Assembly: GCA_963760935.1 (NCBI GenBank)
Contig: CAVXFB010000008.1
Location: 744,001-808,000, forward strand
Source of the DNA: CAVXFB01 sp963760935
GTDB taxonomy: Bacteria; Planctomycetota; Planctomycetia; Pirellulales; Thermoguttaceae
DNA length: 64,000 bases
Direction: 5' to 3'
Below, in pieces: positions 16,699 to 24,858 of this stretch (the stretch's first letter is position 1; the number at the start of each line of letters is the position of its first letter). Below the pieces are notes generated by a model. It worked only from the letters and a program-made list of their open reading frames with translations. It had not been told where the DNA came from and ran no database searches. Both the position numbers and the translations under genes were made by a program.

Positions 16699-19600
16699 TT
16701 ACTCCCGCTGCAACAGCGATTTGACCTCGGCAACGACGGATTTTTCGCCCCTAACGTCTTGATTCAACGGCAGATACGCACTCTTGGCGTCCACCACCCG
16801 CAGCCGGCCGTTGCTCGCGGCCGCCAGATTCTGGATCAGCTTGCCCGACGCGTACGTGAATACGGCGTACTTGTCCTCCAAATGGATCGACGTGATCCGC
16901 CAGCGATGGGCGGCAATTCGGATTTCGGCCATCTCCAGGAGGTGCTGCACCGACTCGGGCGGCGCACCAAAACGGTCTGCCAGTTCCGCCCGGAAATCGC
17001 CCAACTCCGAAAGGTTCGACACCCGAGCCAGACGGCGATACAGATCGATCTTTAGCCGCATATCCGGCACGTACGCCCGGGGAACGTACCCTTCGCCCGG
17101 CAGATCGACGTCGACCTCCACGGAAGTCTTCGGAGGCAGATGTTTGAGGTGTCTCACGGCATGTTCCAGCAGATCGCAGTACAACTCATAGCCAATAGTG
17201 GCGATGTGGCCGCTCTGCTCGGTGCCGAGGATATTGCCGGCCCCGCGGATTTCCAGGTCTCGCATGGCGATGGCGAATCCGGCGCCCATGTCGCTGAACT
17301 CCTCGATCGCCCGCAGCCGCTTGGCCGCGCTGGGCGAGAGGCTCTTGTTCGGATCGATCAGTAGGCAGCAGTACGCGCGGTGTTTGTACCGGCCGACGCG
17401 GCCGCGAAGCTGGTGTAGATCGGCCAGCCCATAGCGGTCGGCCTCATCAATGAAGATCGTATTGGCATTGGGGATGTCCAGGCCGCTTTCAATGATCGTT
17501 GTCGCCAGCAGTATGTCGTAGCGTCGATCGATGAAATCTACCATCACCCGCTCCAAATCATTTTCGTGCATCTGGCCATGCGCAATGGCCAACCGCCCTT
17601 CAGGCACAATCTGCCGCAGTCGCCGGGCAAGAATTTCGATATCTTCTACGCGGTTGTGGACGAAAAATATCTGGCCGCCGCGAGTCAATTCCCGCAATAC
17701 GGCATGGCGGATCAACTCCGGTTCAAAGCGTGATACGCGGGTTTCGACCGCCAGACGGTCCTCCGGCGGCGTCTCCAGGTTCGAAATGTCGCGGACCCCC
17801 AACAGGCCCATGTGCAGCGTGCGCGGGATCGGCGTGGCTGTCATCGTCAGCACGTCGACCGTTTTCCTCAGCGCCTTCAGCTTCTCCTTCACTTCCACGC
17901 CGAACCGCTGTTCCTCGTCGATGATCACCAGCCCGAGGTTATGAAAATGCACGTCGGGCTGCGCCAATCGATGCGTGCCGATAACGATGTCGACCGACCC
18001 TTCCTCCAAACGCCGCAAGGTCTTGGTCTGCTGCCGACGCGTGGCGAACCGCGATAGCGAGGCGATCTCGAACGGAAACTCGGCCATCCGCTCGGTAAAC
18101 GTCCGCAAGTGCTGCTCGCACAAGAGCGTCGTGGGCACCAGCACCGCCACCTGATGGCCAGCGTCGATCGCCTTGAAGGCCGCCCGCATCGCCACCTCGG
18201 TTTTTCCGTAGCCAACGTCGCCGCACAGCAGCCGGTCCATCGGTCGTGGCTGGCTCATGTCGCGCTTGATGGCGTCGATCGTAATCAATTGGTCCGAAGT
18301 CTCGTGGTACGGAAACGACGCGTCGAACTCCCGCTGCCACTCGGTATCGACGGGAAAGGCAATCCCCGGCCGCGACGCCCGAGCAGCCTGCAATTCGAGC
18401 ATCTCGGCGGCCAGGTCAGTCACCGCCTCCGCTACGCGTTCCTTCTGTTTATCCCACAGCCGGCCGCCCAGCTTGCCCAGCGTGGGGCGGCTTTTCGTGC
18501 CGCCGATGTACTTTTGCACCAGGCCGATTTTGGTCGACGGCACAAAGAGCTTCGTCCGGCCGTGAAACTCCAATTCCAAATGCTCTTCAACCTGCCCGTT
18601 CTTTTCCAGCAGTTTCAGGCCGCGGTATCGCGCAATGCCATGGGCAATGTGAACGACCAGGTCGCCTTCGCGAAGTTCCAAGAAGCTATCGATCACGCGG
18701 CTGAGCCGCCGACGTGTCGGCCGGCGCAGATCGGCGCGCCGAAACAACTCGCCGCTGCTGATCAGTACGATTCGCTCCGGCACCAGGCGAAAACCGCTCC
18801 GCAGCGAACCAAGCGGAAAATGCAGCCGCCCTTGCTCGGCGGCCTGCGTGGCCGCAAAGATGTCGTGCAGCCGCCGCGCTTCGGCCTCCGTCTGACAGAT
18901 CACGAAAATCTCTTGACCGGCGGCGGCCTGGTCCAACTCGTCGCGAACCCGATTGATGTCGCCGCTAAAGCGTTCGACCGATTCAATCTTCAGCCGGCAC
19001 GTGGTCTCGAATGATGCGGTCGCCACGGCCGACGCCGTGACCGAAGGAAAAGCGAAAAGCCGTTTCAAGACGTCGGAAACCGCGTGAAATGTGGGAACGG
19101 TCTCGATGTTGTCAGCGCCGGGGACTGTCCCAGGTTTCGACCGAGCGAAATTGGAGCCATCACCTGCATCCGCTCCGGCCGCAGGCTGCCCGAGCCGTTC
19201 CAAATACTGCCGGCCATGTTGTTCAAGCTCCATCGGCTCCAACAACAGAATCCAGCTCTGCGGCGGAAGGTGGTCGGCCAACTGCGCCCGATCCGAGGCC
19301 GCTGGTCCCGCGATCGTCACATCGATCGTATCCAGCGATTCCAAACTTCGTTGACTGGAAATCTCGAACCGCCGAATCGATTCGATATCATCGCCGAAGA
19401 ACTCGATGCGGACCGGCCCGTCCCAGTCGGCGGCAAAAATGTCGAGGATGCCCCCGCGAATCGAGAACTCGCTGGGCAACTCCACTGCCGACGTATTGAC
19501 AAAACTATTCTCCACCAGCCACTTGGCCAGATCGGCGATTGGCAAGGTATCGCCGACACGCACCGTGCGCGTTTGACGGCCAAGTTCTTCGCGGCTCGGC

Positions 19601-20088
19601 ACAGGCTGCAAGAGGCTTTGAATGCTGGTCACCACCAGCTGCGGAAAAGGGGTCAGAACTATTTTTCCGGAAGGGCTCGACCGAGGCTTCCCATAAAATA
19701 GTTCTGACCCCTTTTCTGCCTTTTCTGCGTTGAGCATCTTCAACAGACGCAGCCGCTCGCCGAACACTTCGTCTTGGCTGCTGCGATCCAGCGATTCGGA
19801 AGCCGGAAAACGCGCCGGTCTGAGCGTCGTAAATTGCGCCAGATCGTCGATCAACTCGTCGACCTGATCGTTCTCCGGACAAACGACCAGAAGTGTGGCG
19901 GGGGCGTGAGAAGCCAGCGCGGCCGCGGTCAGCGCGCACGACGAGCCCCAGACTCCGTCGAGAGTCGCCGCATGGCCCTCCCGCAAACTGTCGACGACTT
20001 CAGCGAAGCCCGCTTGCCGCTCGATACATCCGACCAATTCCAGCAATCGGTCCGATGCGGTGGTAGCCGTATCGGCGTTCGCCATCAT
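16699..20088 (-). CDS. mfd: Transcription-repair coupling factor
   Basis: Mfd frees RNA polymerase stalled at lesions and recruits UvrA. The 1,129-residue protein is complete: UvrB-like N-terminal module, CarD-like RNA-polymerase-interacting domain (GDLVVHIAHGIARYRGL, about 500-570), RecG-like helicase motor with Walker A GDVGYGKTEVAMRAAFKA, Walker B DEEQRFG, TATPIPRTL and QLRGRVGR, and the TRCF C-terminal domain (YVPRAYVPDMRLKIDLYRRL). Two short in-frame inserts look like palindromic repeats caught in coding sequence: residues about 125-148 (19645-19715) and about 320-333 (19093-19131). It follows the ABC permease gene by 94 bp. Its partner uvrA is also in this window but frame-broken. Confidence 0.96.
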   Translation of the reverse strand: MMANADTATTASDRLLELVGCIERQAGFAEVVDSLREGHAATLDGVWGSSCALTAAALASHAPATLLVVCPENDQVDELIDDLAQFTTLRPARFPASESLDRSSQDEVFGERLRLLKMLNAEKAEKGSELFYGKPRSSPSGKIVLTPFPQLVVTSIQSLLQPVPSREELGRQTRTVRVGDTLPIADLAKWLVENSFVNTSAVELPSEFSIRGGILDIFAADWDGPVRIEFFGDDIESIRRFEISSQRSLESLDTIDVTIAGPAASDRAQLADHLPPQSWILLLEPMELEQHGRQYLERLGQPAAGADAGDGSNFARSKPGTVPGADNIETVPTFHAVSDVLKRLFAFPSVTASAVATASFETTCRLKIESVERFSGDINRVRDELDQAAAGQEIFVICQTEAEARRLHDIFAATQAAEQGRLHFPLGSLRSGFRLVPERIVLISSGELFRRADLRRPTRRRLSRVIDSFLELREGDLVVHIAHGIARYRGLKLLEKNGQVEEHLELEFHGRTKLFVPSTKIGLVQKYIGGTKSRPTLGKLGGRLWDKQKERVAEAVTDLAAEMLELQAARASRPGIAFPVDTEWQREFDASFPYHETSDQLITIDAIKRDMSQPRPMDRLLCGDVGYGKTEVAMRAAFKAIDAGHQVAVLVPTTLLCEQHLRTFTERMAEFPFEIASLSRFATRRQQTKTLRRLEEGSVDIVIGTHRLAQPDVHFHNLGLVIIDEEQRFGVEVKEKLKALRKTVDVLTMTATPIPRTLHMGLLGVRDISNLETPPEDRLAVETRVSRFEPELIRHAVLRELTRGGQIFFVHNRVEDIEILARRLRQIVPEGRLAIAHGQMHENDLERVMVDFIDRRYDILLATTIIESGLDIPNANTIFIDEADRYGLADLHQLRGRVGRYKHRAYCCLLIDPNKSLSPSAAKRLRAIEEFSDMGAGFAIAMRDLEIRGAGNILGTEQSGHIATIGYELYCDLLEHAVRHLKHLPPKTSVEVDVDLPGEGYVPRAYVPDMRLKIDLYRRLARVSNLSELGDFRAELADRFGAPPESVQHLLEMAEIRIAAHRWRITSIHLEDKYAVFTYASGKLIQNLAAASNGRLRVVDAKSAYLPLNQDVRGEKSVVAEVKSLLQRE
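19093..19131. repeat. GGGGACTGTCCC palindrome element inside mfd
   Basis: The 12-bp palindrome-like GGGGACTGTCCC (19120-19131), with a degenerate partner GGGAACGGTCTC at 19093, lies in frame within mfd and encodes a Gly/Pro-rich stretch (KPGTVPGADNIETVP) in a poorly conserved linker. The same core appears at 53606 and, in variants, at 8694 and 42089. Confidence 0.5.
19645..19715. repeat. Perfect 21-bp inverted repeat element inside mfd
   Basis: Arms at 19645-19665 (starts AAAAGGGGTCAGAAC) and 19695-19715 are exact reverse complements of 21 bp, with a 29-bp spacer. The element is read in frame and encodes about 24 residues (KGSELFYGKPRSSPSGKIVL) between the stretch ending LLKMLNAE and the conserved VVTSIQSLLQPVPS of Mfd. 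Normal Mfd proteins go almost directly from one to the other, so this is an insertion that kept the frame open. Confidence 0.85.
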
Positions 20089-20182
20089 GTGCTACGAATT
20101 GTAGCCCCCCGCCGACCGCGATGGAAGGCGAAAGCCGGGCGTTGGGCGGCGTCCCTGATCGCAGCGAACGGCGTGCCAACCG

Positions 20183-22702
20183 TCACTCATAGTGCAGCGC
20201 TATCAGCAGGTTCATGCGTGCCGCACGCTGGGCCGGCCACCAGGCGGCGGCCAGCACCAGCACCAGGGCAGCGGCGAAACATCCGGCGATCAGCCACGGC
20301 GAGGTGACAAAACGGATGTGGTGCCCCACCAGCGGCAGCAAGGAACGGCTGATGGTATATGCGGTCAGCAGCCCACCGACGAGTCCCGTGGCAACGCTGA
20401 TGATGCCCATGATCGCCGCCTGAGTGACTATTGTCTTGCGGACTTGTCCACGGGTCATCCCGATGATGCGCAGCAACGCAATTTCGCGGGTTTGCTCCAG
20501 CACGTTCATCACCAATGTGTTGGCGACGCCGAATGCCGCCACAACGAACCCGAGCACCAAGAGAGACCATAGGCTGCCCACCACGCCCATCAAGGCGGCG
20601 TTCAGCATGCGGCGGAGGTCTGCCAGGGAGTGCAACACCAGCCCGCGCTCATGGGCCAGGGCCTCAAGCCGCTTATGAACGTCGTCGAGTTTGGATGGAT
20701 CGGCCCGGATCACGTACAGATCGGCCCCGTCAATACCGAGCAACCGGTGGGCCACGGATCGCTCGATGCACAGCACCAGCCCGCCCACGGTGTACGAGAC
20801 CATCGTGGCGGCAATTCGCAAACGCACCGGGCCGTGCGGCGATTGCAGCGTCAAGTCGTCGCCCGGTCGCAAGCCTGCCCGCTCGGCCAGCGTCGTGCCG
20901 ATAACAACCTCTCCCTCGCCCAGTCGCCGCGCCACTTCCTTTGGATCGCCATGATCGAGGTCGATGGGAAGTTCAGATGCCGAGGCAAAATTGCCGGCAA
21001 TCACCACCACGGGCAAGTCGCCGACGTGGGTAGAAAGCATCCGCACGGGGCTGACGTCCGTCACGCCCGGTATCGCCCGCAATTCATCGCCAAGTCCATC
21101 GGGCATGGCCGCGGTAATCGCGGCGGCCGAGTCGTTTCCGAGCGCGGTCAAGAAGAAATCGCCCACCATTGTTTGCCGATACCACCGTCGCACGTCGTCA
21201 ATGTTGTTGATGATCGTGGTTCCCAGGCCAATGCCCGTCGCCACCGCGAGATAGAGCACGCCGACGGTAAGGATCGTTCGCGCCCGGCGGCGAAGTAATT
21301 GCCGTCGCGCTAACGAACTTTCAACGCGCACGAGCGGGGCCAATAATGCGCCGACGGCCCTGGCCATGGGCCCGAGCAACGCGGCCACGAGAATGACAGA
21401 AGCCATCAGCAGGATAACGCCCGTGGGCAGCACCAGCCCGATCGGCAGATATCCCTGGATGCTCATGTGGACGATGATCGCGGCCGCGGCGTACACGCCG
21501 AGCCCAAACAACAATAGCGACACGGGAATCCGCCCGCCGCTCTTCGAGACTGACGGCCGCATTCCTTCGACAGGCGAGATCTGGCCGGCAATTCTCGCGG
21601 GAAAGTATGCCGCCACTAACGCCATGCCGATGCCAATTGCGGCGCCCAGCACAAACGGAAACGCCGCAAGTTCGACCTGTGGCGACGGCGCGGCGCGAAT
21701 TCGAGCCATCACATCGGCCAGCAGGTGCGCGCCGCCCAGTCCCGCCGGCAGGCCAATCGCCGTGCCAACCAGGCCGAGAATCAACCCTTCGCCCAATAAC
21801 ATGCCGACCAACTGCCCGCGCGAAGCCCCGATCGCCCTAAGAATTGCCAGTTGGCGCCGGCGTTCACCAACATTCATCAGAAACGTGTTGAGGATCAGGA
21901 ACAGGCCCAGCACGATAATCAACGCGTAGGCGAAGCTGAGCCCCAGGTCAATGCCTTGCAGCGTCTGTTCGGCCAGGCGAGATCGGGCTACGGGTCGTCG
22001 GGCCACCAGCCCCTTAGGCAGACGATGCGACAATTCCTCGAGCACCGCTTTCGGATCGGCCGAATCGGATAACACGAGGCTCGTCGCGCTGACCCGGCCT
22101 TGCTGGTTGAAGTAGCTCTGAGCGACTGGCAGCGGCAACAGCACGATGCCCCCTTGATTCAGGCCGGCAATCCCCTGCGGCGCCAACAGACCTTGCACGG
22201 GGATCGAACGCACGCCCCAGCGGGTCAGTAGTTTCACTTCGTCACCGACGCCAACTCCCAGTTCGCGCGCCAAGCTCGCCGGCAGCAGTATGCCCGGCTC
22301 ATCGCCCAGGAACTGCCCGGCGACAATCTTGTAGTTGCGAATGAGCGTGTCGCGCTTAGGTTCGATGCCCAAGCTGAGCAGCCGCACTCGCGAGTTAGGG
22401 GCATAGAGGACGGTTAGTTGCCGCAAGACGGGAATCGCTGCGGCCACACCCGGCGTCTGCGCGATCGTCGCAACGACCCGCTCGTCATACGTTCCACCGC
22501 TCTCCTGGACGACCTCTAGCTCCGCGCGTCCGGTGATGCTTTCATACATCTCGCGCGAGGCGCGGCGCGCGGCGGCGGTGCCGAGGCTCACGGCGACCAC
22601 CGCCGCCACGGCGATCGCGATGCTCAAGAGCGTCAGCGTCGCGCGGCCTGGCCGGCTGCGGAGTTCCCGAGCGATCAGTTTCCAAAGTCTTATTCGAGGC
22701 AT
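20183..22702 (-). CDS. ABC transporter permease, double FtsX (LolCE/DevC-like)
   Basis: The 839-residue membrane protein has two FtsX-type permease halves. Each has a MacB-like periplasmic domain and about four membrane segments: an N-terminal anchor (about 20-45), a first core (about 260-380), a second set (about 400-490) and a final core (about 715-830, with EQTREIALLRIIGMTRGQV, the typical coupling helix). Such proteins do not move small solutes but extract lipids or lipoproteins or drive periplasmic processes. The start overlaps the ATPase gene's end by 13 bp, so the pair forms one complex. Being contiguous with the lipid synthase operon, export of its product is the natural inference. 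Confidence 0.9.
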   Translation of the reverse strand: MPRIRLWKLIARELRSRPGRATLTLLSIAIAVAAVVAVSLGTAAARRASREMYESITGRAELEVVQESGGTYDERVVATIAQTPGVAAAIPVLRQLTVLYAPNSRVRLLSLGIEPKRDTLIRNYKIVAGQFLGDEPGILLPASLARELGVGVGDEVKLLTRWGVRSIPVQGLLAPQGIAGLNQGGIVLLPLPVAQSYFNQQGRVSATSLVLSDSADPKAVLEELSHRLPKGLVARRPVARSRLAEQTLQGIDLGLSFAYALIIVLGLFLILNTFLMNVGERRRQLAILRAIGASRGQLVGMLLGEGLILGLVGTAIGLPAGLGGAHLLADVMARIRAAPSPQVELAAFPFVLGAAIGIGMALVAAYFPARIAGQISPVEGMRPSVSKSGGRIPVSLLLFGLGVYAAAAIIVHMSIQGYLPIGLVLPTGVILLMASVILVAALLGPMARAVGALLAPLVRVESSLARRQLLRRRARTILTVGVLYLAVATGIGLGTTIINNIDDVRRWYRQTMVGDFFLTALGNDSAAAITAAMPDGLGDELRAIPGVTDVSPVRMLSTHVGDLPVVVIAGNFASASELPIDLDHGDPKEVARRLGEGEVVIGTTLAERAGLRPGDDLTLQSPHGPVRLRIAATMVSYTVGGLVLCIERSVAHRLLGIDGADLYVIRADPSKLDDVHKRLEALAHERGLVLHSLADLRRMLNAALMGVVGSLWSLLVLGFVVAAFGVANTLVMNVLEQTREIALLRIIGMTRGQVRKTIVTQAAIMGIISVATGLVGGLLTAYTISRSLLPLVGHHIRFVTSPWLIAGCFAAALVLVLAAAWWPAQRAARMNLLIALHYE

Positions 22703-23385
22703 TCTTCGGCTGCGACGATTTCAATGCGGCCATCGCGCAATCGCACGATACGGTCGGCACGATCAGCCACCGTCTGGTCGTGCGTCACCATGATGACCGT
22801 TTGTGTCCGTTGGTCGACCACTTGCCGCAAGAGCGCTGTGATCTGGCGTCCGCTGGCCGTGTCGAGATTGCCGGTAGGTTCGTCCGCCAGCACCAGCGCC
22901 GGCGCGATCACCAACGCTCGGGCTATGGCCACCCGTTGCTGTTCACCTCCCGAAAGCGTGCCCGGCACGTGGTCGAGCCGATGCGTCATGCCGACGACTT
23001 CCAGCATTTCCCGAGCCCGGCGCCGAAGTTCCGAGTCTTCCACGCCATCTAACAGCAGCGGCATGCCGACGTTTTCCTCGGCCGTGAAGGCCGGCAGCAA
23101 ATTGAACGATTGAAAAACGAGCCCGATGCGGTGACGGCGGATGAGCGTCCGCCGACCGTCGTCCATTCCGGCCAAATCGGCTCCCTCCAAGAGCACTTCG
23201 CCACTAGTCGGCGATTCGATTCCGGCCAAGAGATGCAAGAGCGTGCTCTTACCCGAGCCCGACGGCCCCATGATGGCGACGAATTCGCCCTGCTCGACGG
23301 TCAGATCAACGCCGGCCAGCGCATGCACGGCCACTTCGCCATCGCCATACTGTTTCGTGACCCCGTGGGCTTCAATGACGTGCAT
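22690..23385 (-). CDS. ABC transporter ATP-binding protein, LolD/MacB/DevA type
   Basis: The 231-residue ATPase carries Walker A (MGPSGSGKSTLLHLLAG), Q-loop, signature (LSGGEQQRVAIARAL), Walker B (LVLADEPTGNLDT) and the switch His (VTHDQ). It is the LolD/MacB subgroup, whose partners are FtsX-type permeases. It begins 12 bp after the stop of the FabL-like reductase gene and overlaps the permease gene, so it is almost certainly in the lipid-synthase transcription unit. In cyanobacteria the related DevA works with DevC to export heterocyst glycolipids; that comparison is by family logic, not by a search. Confidence 0.93.
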   Translation of the reverse strand: MHVIEAHGVTKQYGDGEVAVHALAGVDLTVEQGEFVAIMGPSGSGKSTLLHLLAGIESPTSGEVLLEGADLAGMDDGRRTLIRRHRIGLVFQSFNLLPAFTAEENVGMPLLLDGVEDSELRRRAREMLEVVGMTHRLDHVPGTLSGGEQQRVAIARALVIAPALVLADEPTGNLDTASGRQITALLRQVVDQRTQTVIMVTHDQTVADRADRIVRLRDGRIEIVAAEECLE

Positions 23386-23397
23386 GGCCAGTCCTCA

Positions 23398-24165
23398 TCA
23401 AGCATGCACCGCCGCACCACCGTCGATGGTCAGCGTCTCCCCTTGAACCATGTCGCTCAAGGGACTTGCCAGGAAGAGCACGGCGTCGGCCACGTCGGCC
23501 GGTGTGAGGAAGCGATCGCCCGTCATGCCGCGAAACTTCCGCGCGGCCGTAAACATCTCGTCGGCCCTGGGCAACCCCCGCGTCGAATCGGTCTCGACCA
23601 GTCCGGCCTTTACGATGTTCACGTTGATCCCCCGCTCGCCCAATTCCAGCGCAAAATGGCGGGCCAAGCTTTCCAAAGCGGCCTTCGAACCGCCGATCAT
23701 GCCATACATTGGCAGTGCCATGTGCGAACCATGACTTGAAAGCACGATCACCTTCCCCCGGCCCGTGGCCCGCTCCAAGAGCCGCACGCCAGCCTGCACC
23801 AGTTGAATCAGGGCCAAGACGTTAGTCTTCATCGTAGCTTCAAAGTGGCGGGTTGTCGACGCCAGGAGCGGCCGAAAGCCGCCACTGGCAGCGTTGCTCA
23901 CCAGGATATCGAGCTTGCCAAACTCGCGATCGACGAACTCCATCATCGAGGCACAGTCGTCCTGCTCGCCGACGTCGGCCTTGACGATCGCCGTTCGCCG
24001 GCCAAGTGCGAGGATCTCGGTCGCCACATCGCGGGCCGCCGATTCGGCCGTGACGTAATTGACAATCACGTCCGCGCCCGCCTCGGCAAGTCGCAGCGCA
24101 CAGGCACGGCCAATGCCGCGCGATCCACCTGTCACCAAGGCCACTCGGCCCGTCAAGTCGATCAT
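23398..24165 (-). CDS. FabL-like enoyl-ACP reductase (SDR)
   Basis: This 255-residue short-chain dehydrogenase has the cofactor loop TGGSRGIGRACALRL, the strand LDILVSNAASGGFRP characteristic of the FabL group of enoyl reductases, and the catalytic Tyr and Lys in YGMIGGSKAAL. FabL enzymes use NADPH to reduce the 2-enoyl-ACP double bond. The synthase encoded upstream has KR and DH but no enoyl-reductase domain I can see, so a separate enzyme here would complete the reductive cycle. The gene overlaps the phosphopantetheinyl transferase by 4 bp. It could also be a 3-ketoacyl reductase; the SNAASGG motif favours FabL. Confidence 0.8.
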   Translation of the reverse strand: MIDLTGRVALVTGGSRGIGRACALRLAEAGADVIVNYVTAESAARDVATEILALGRRTAIVKADVGEQDDCASMMEFVDREFGKLDILVSNAASGGFRPLLASTTRHFEATMKTNVLALIQLVQAGVRLLERATGRGKVIVLSSHGSHMALPMYGMIGGSKAALESLARHFALELGERGINVNIVKAGLVETDSTRGLPRADEMFTAARKFRGMTGDRFLTPADVADAVLFLASPLSDMVQGETLTIDGGAAVHA

Positions 24166-24857
24166 GATTGCTCTCCTGCCACAAGATTACAGTACCGATG
24201 CGCGATGGCGGCCGTTTCGCCCTGCGCTGTTTGCCATACCGAGAGCGTGCACTCCGGCCGGCACTCGAACCCGCCGACGGGATTGGGCAGCACTTCGATT
24301 GCTCGCGGCGCAAACGGTCGCCCATTGCCGGCCGCCTTGTAAACCGCCTCCTTGACTGCCCAAAGCTGGGTCGCAAGCTCTGAACCGGCGACCTGCACGG
24401 TCCGTCGCTCAGCCGCAGTGAACCACATTTCCGCAAATCCCCGGCCGAACTTCGCCGGCCCAACAATATCGACTCCCACCGTCATGCCCGGCTCACAGGC
24501 CAGCGCGACAAGCACGGCCCGATCAGTGTGGGCAATCGACAGCGACCAAGAAAACGTCTGCCCCAATATGCTGACGTGCGGACGCTCACGCCGCCCGCGA
24601 CTAAGGCCCGAATCGATATCGATCGCTGCGGGATGGATCAACGCCGCAACTCCGGCCAAATCGCGGCACTTGCTCAATATCAATCGCTTGGCCAACAAAC
24701 GACCGAACAGAAAGGCCGACCGCCGCCGCAAATCGCCCATTTGCTCGTACGACTGCCGCTCAGTAGGGCTCAGCCAGCGACATCCCCAGCACGCGGCGTC
24801 TGCGTCGGCAAACTGCCGCCGGCTTGCGTAGCGATAGATGTAGGGCCCATCCTGCAT
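24162..24857 (-). CDS. Sfp-type 4'-phosphopantetheinyl transferase
   Basis: The enzyme (231 residues) attaches the phosphopantetheine arm from CoA to serine in acyl carrier domains. Landmarks are VGVDIVGPAKFGRG (magnesium-binding Asp), WFTAAERRTVQ and the signature WAVKEAVYKAAG. I chose the ATG at 24857, one base after the synthase stop and with GGAGGAGA upstream; a longer frame from 24968 runs inside the synthase gene and is rejected. Translational coupling to the synthase is likely and its three ACP domains are the obvious substrates. Confidence 0.9.
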   Translation of the reverse strand: MQDGPYIYRYASRRQFADADAACWGCRWLSPTERQSYEQMGDLRRRSAFLFGRLLAKRLILSKCRDLAGVAALIHPAAIDIDSGLSRGRRERPHVSILGQTFSWSLSIAHTDRAVLVALACEPGMTVGVDIVGPAKFGRGFAEMWFTAAERRTVQVAGSELATQLWAVKEAVYKAAGNGRPFAPRAIEVLPNPVGGFECRPECTLSVWQTAQGETAAIAHRYCNLVAGEQS

Positions 24858-24858
24858 C

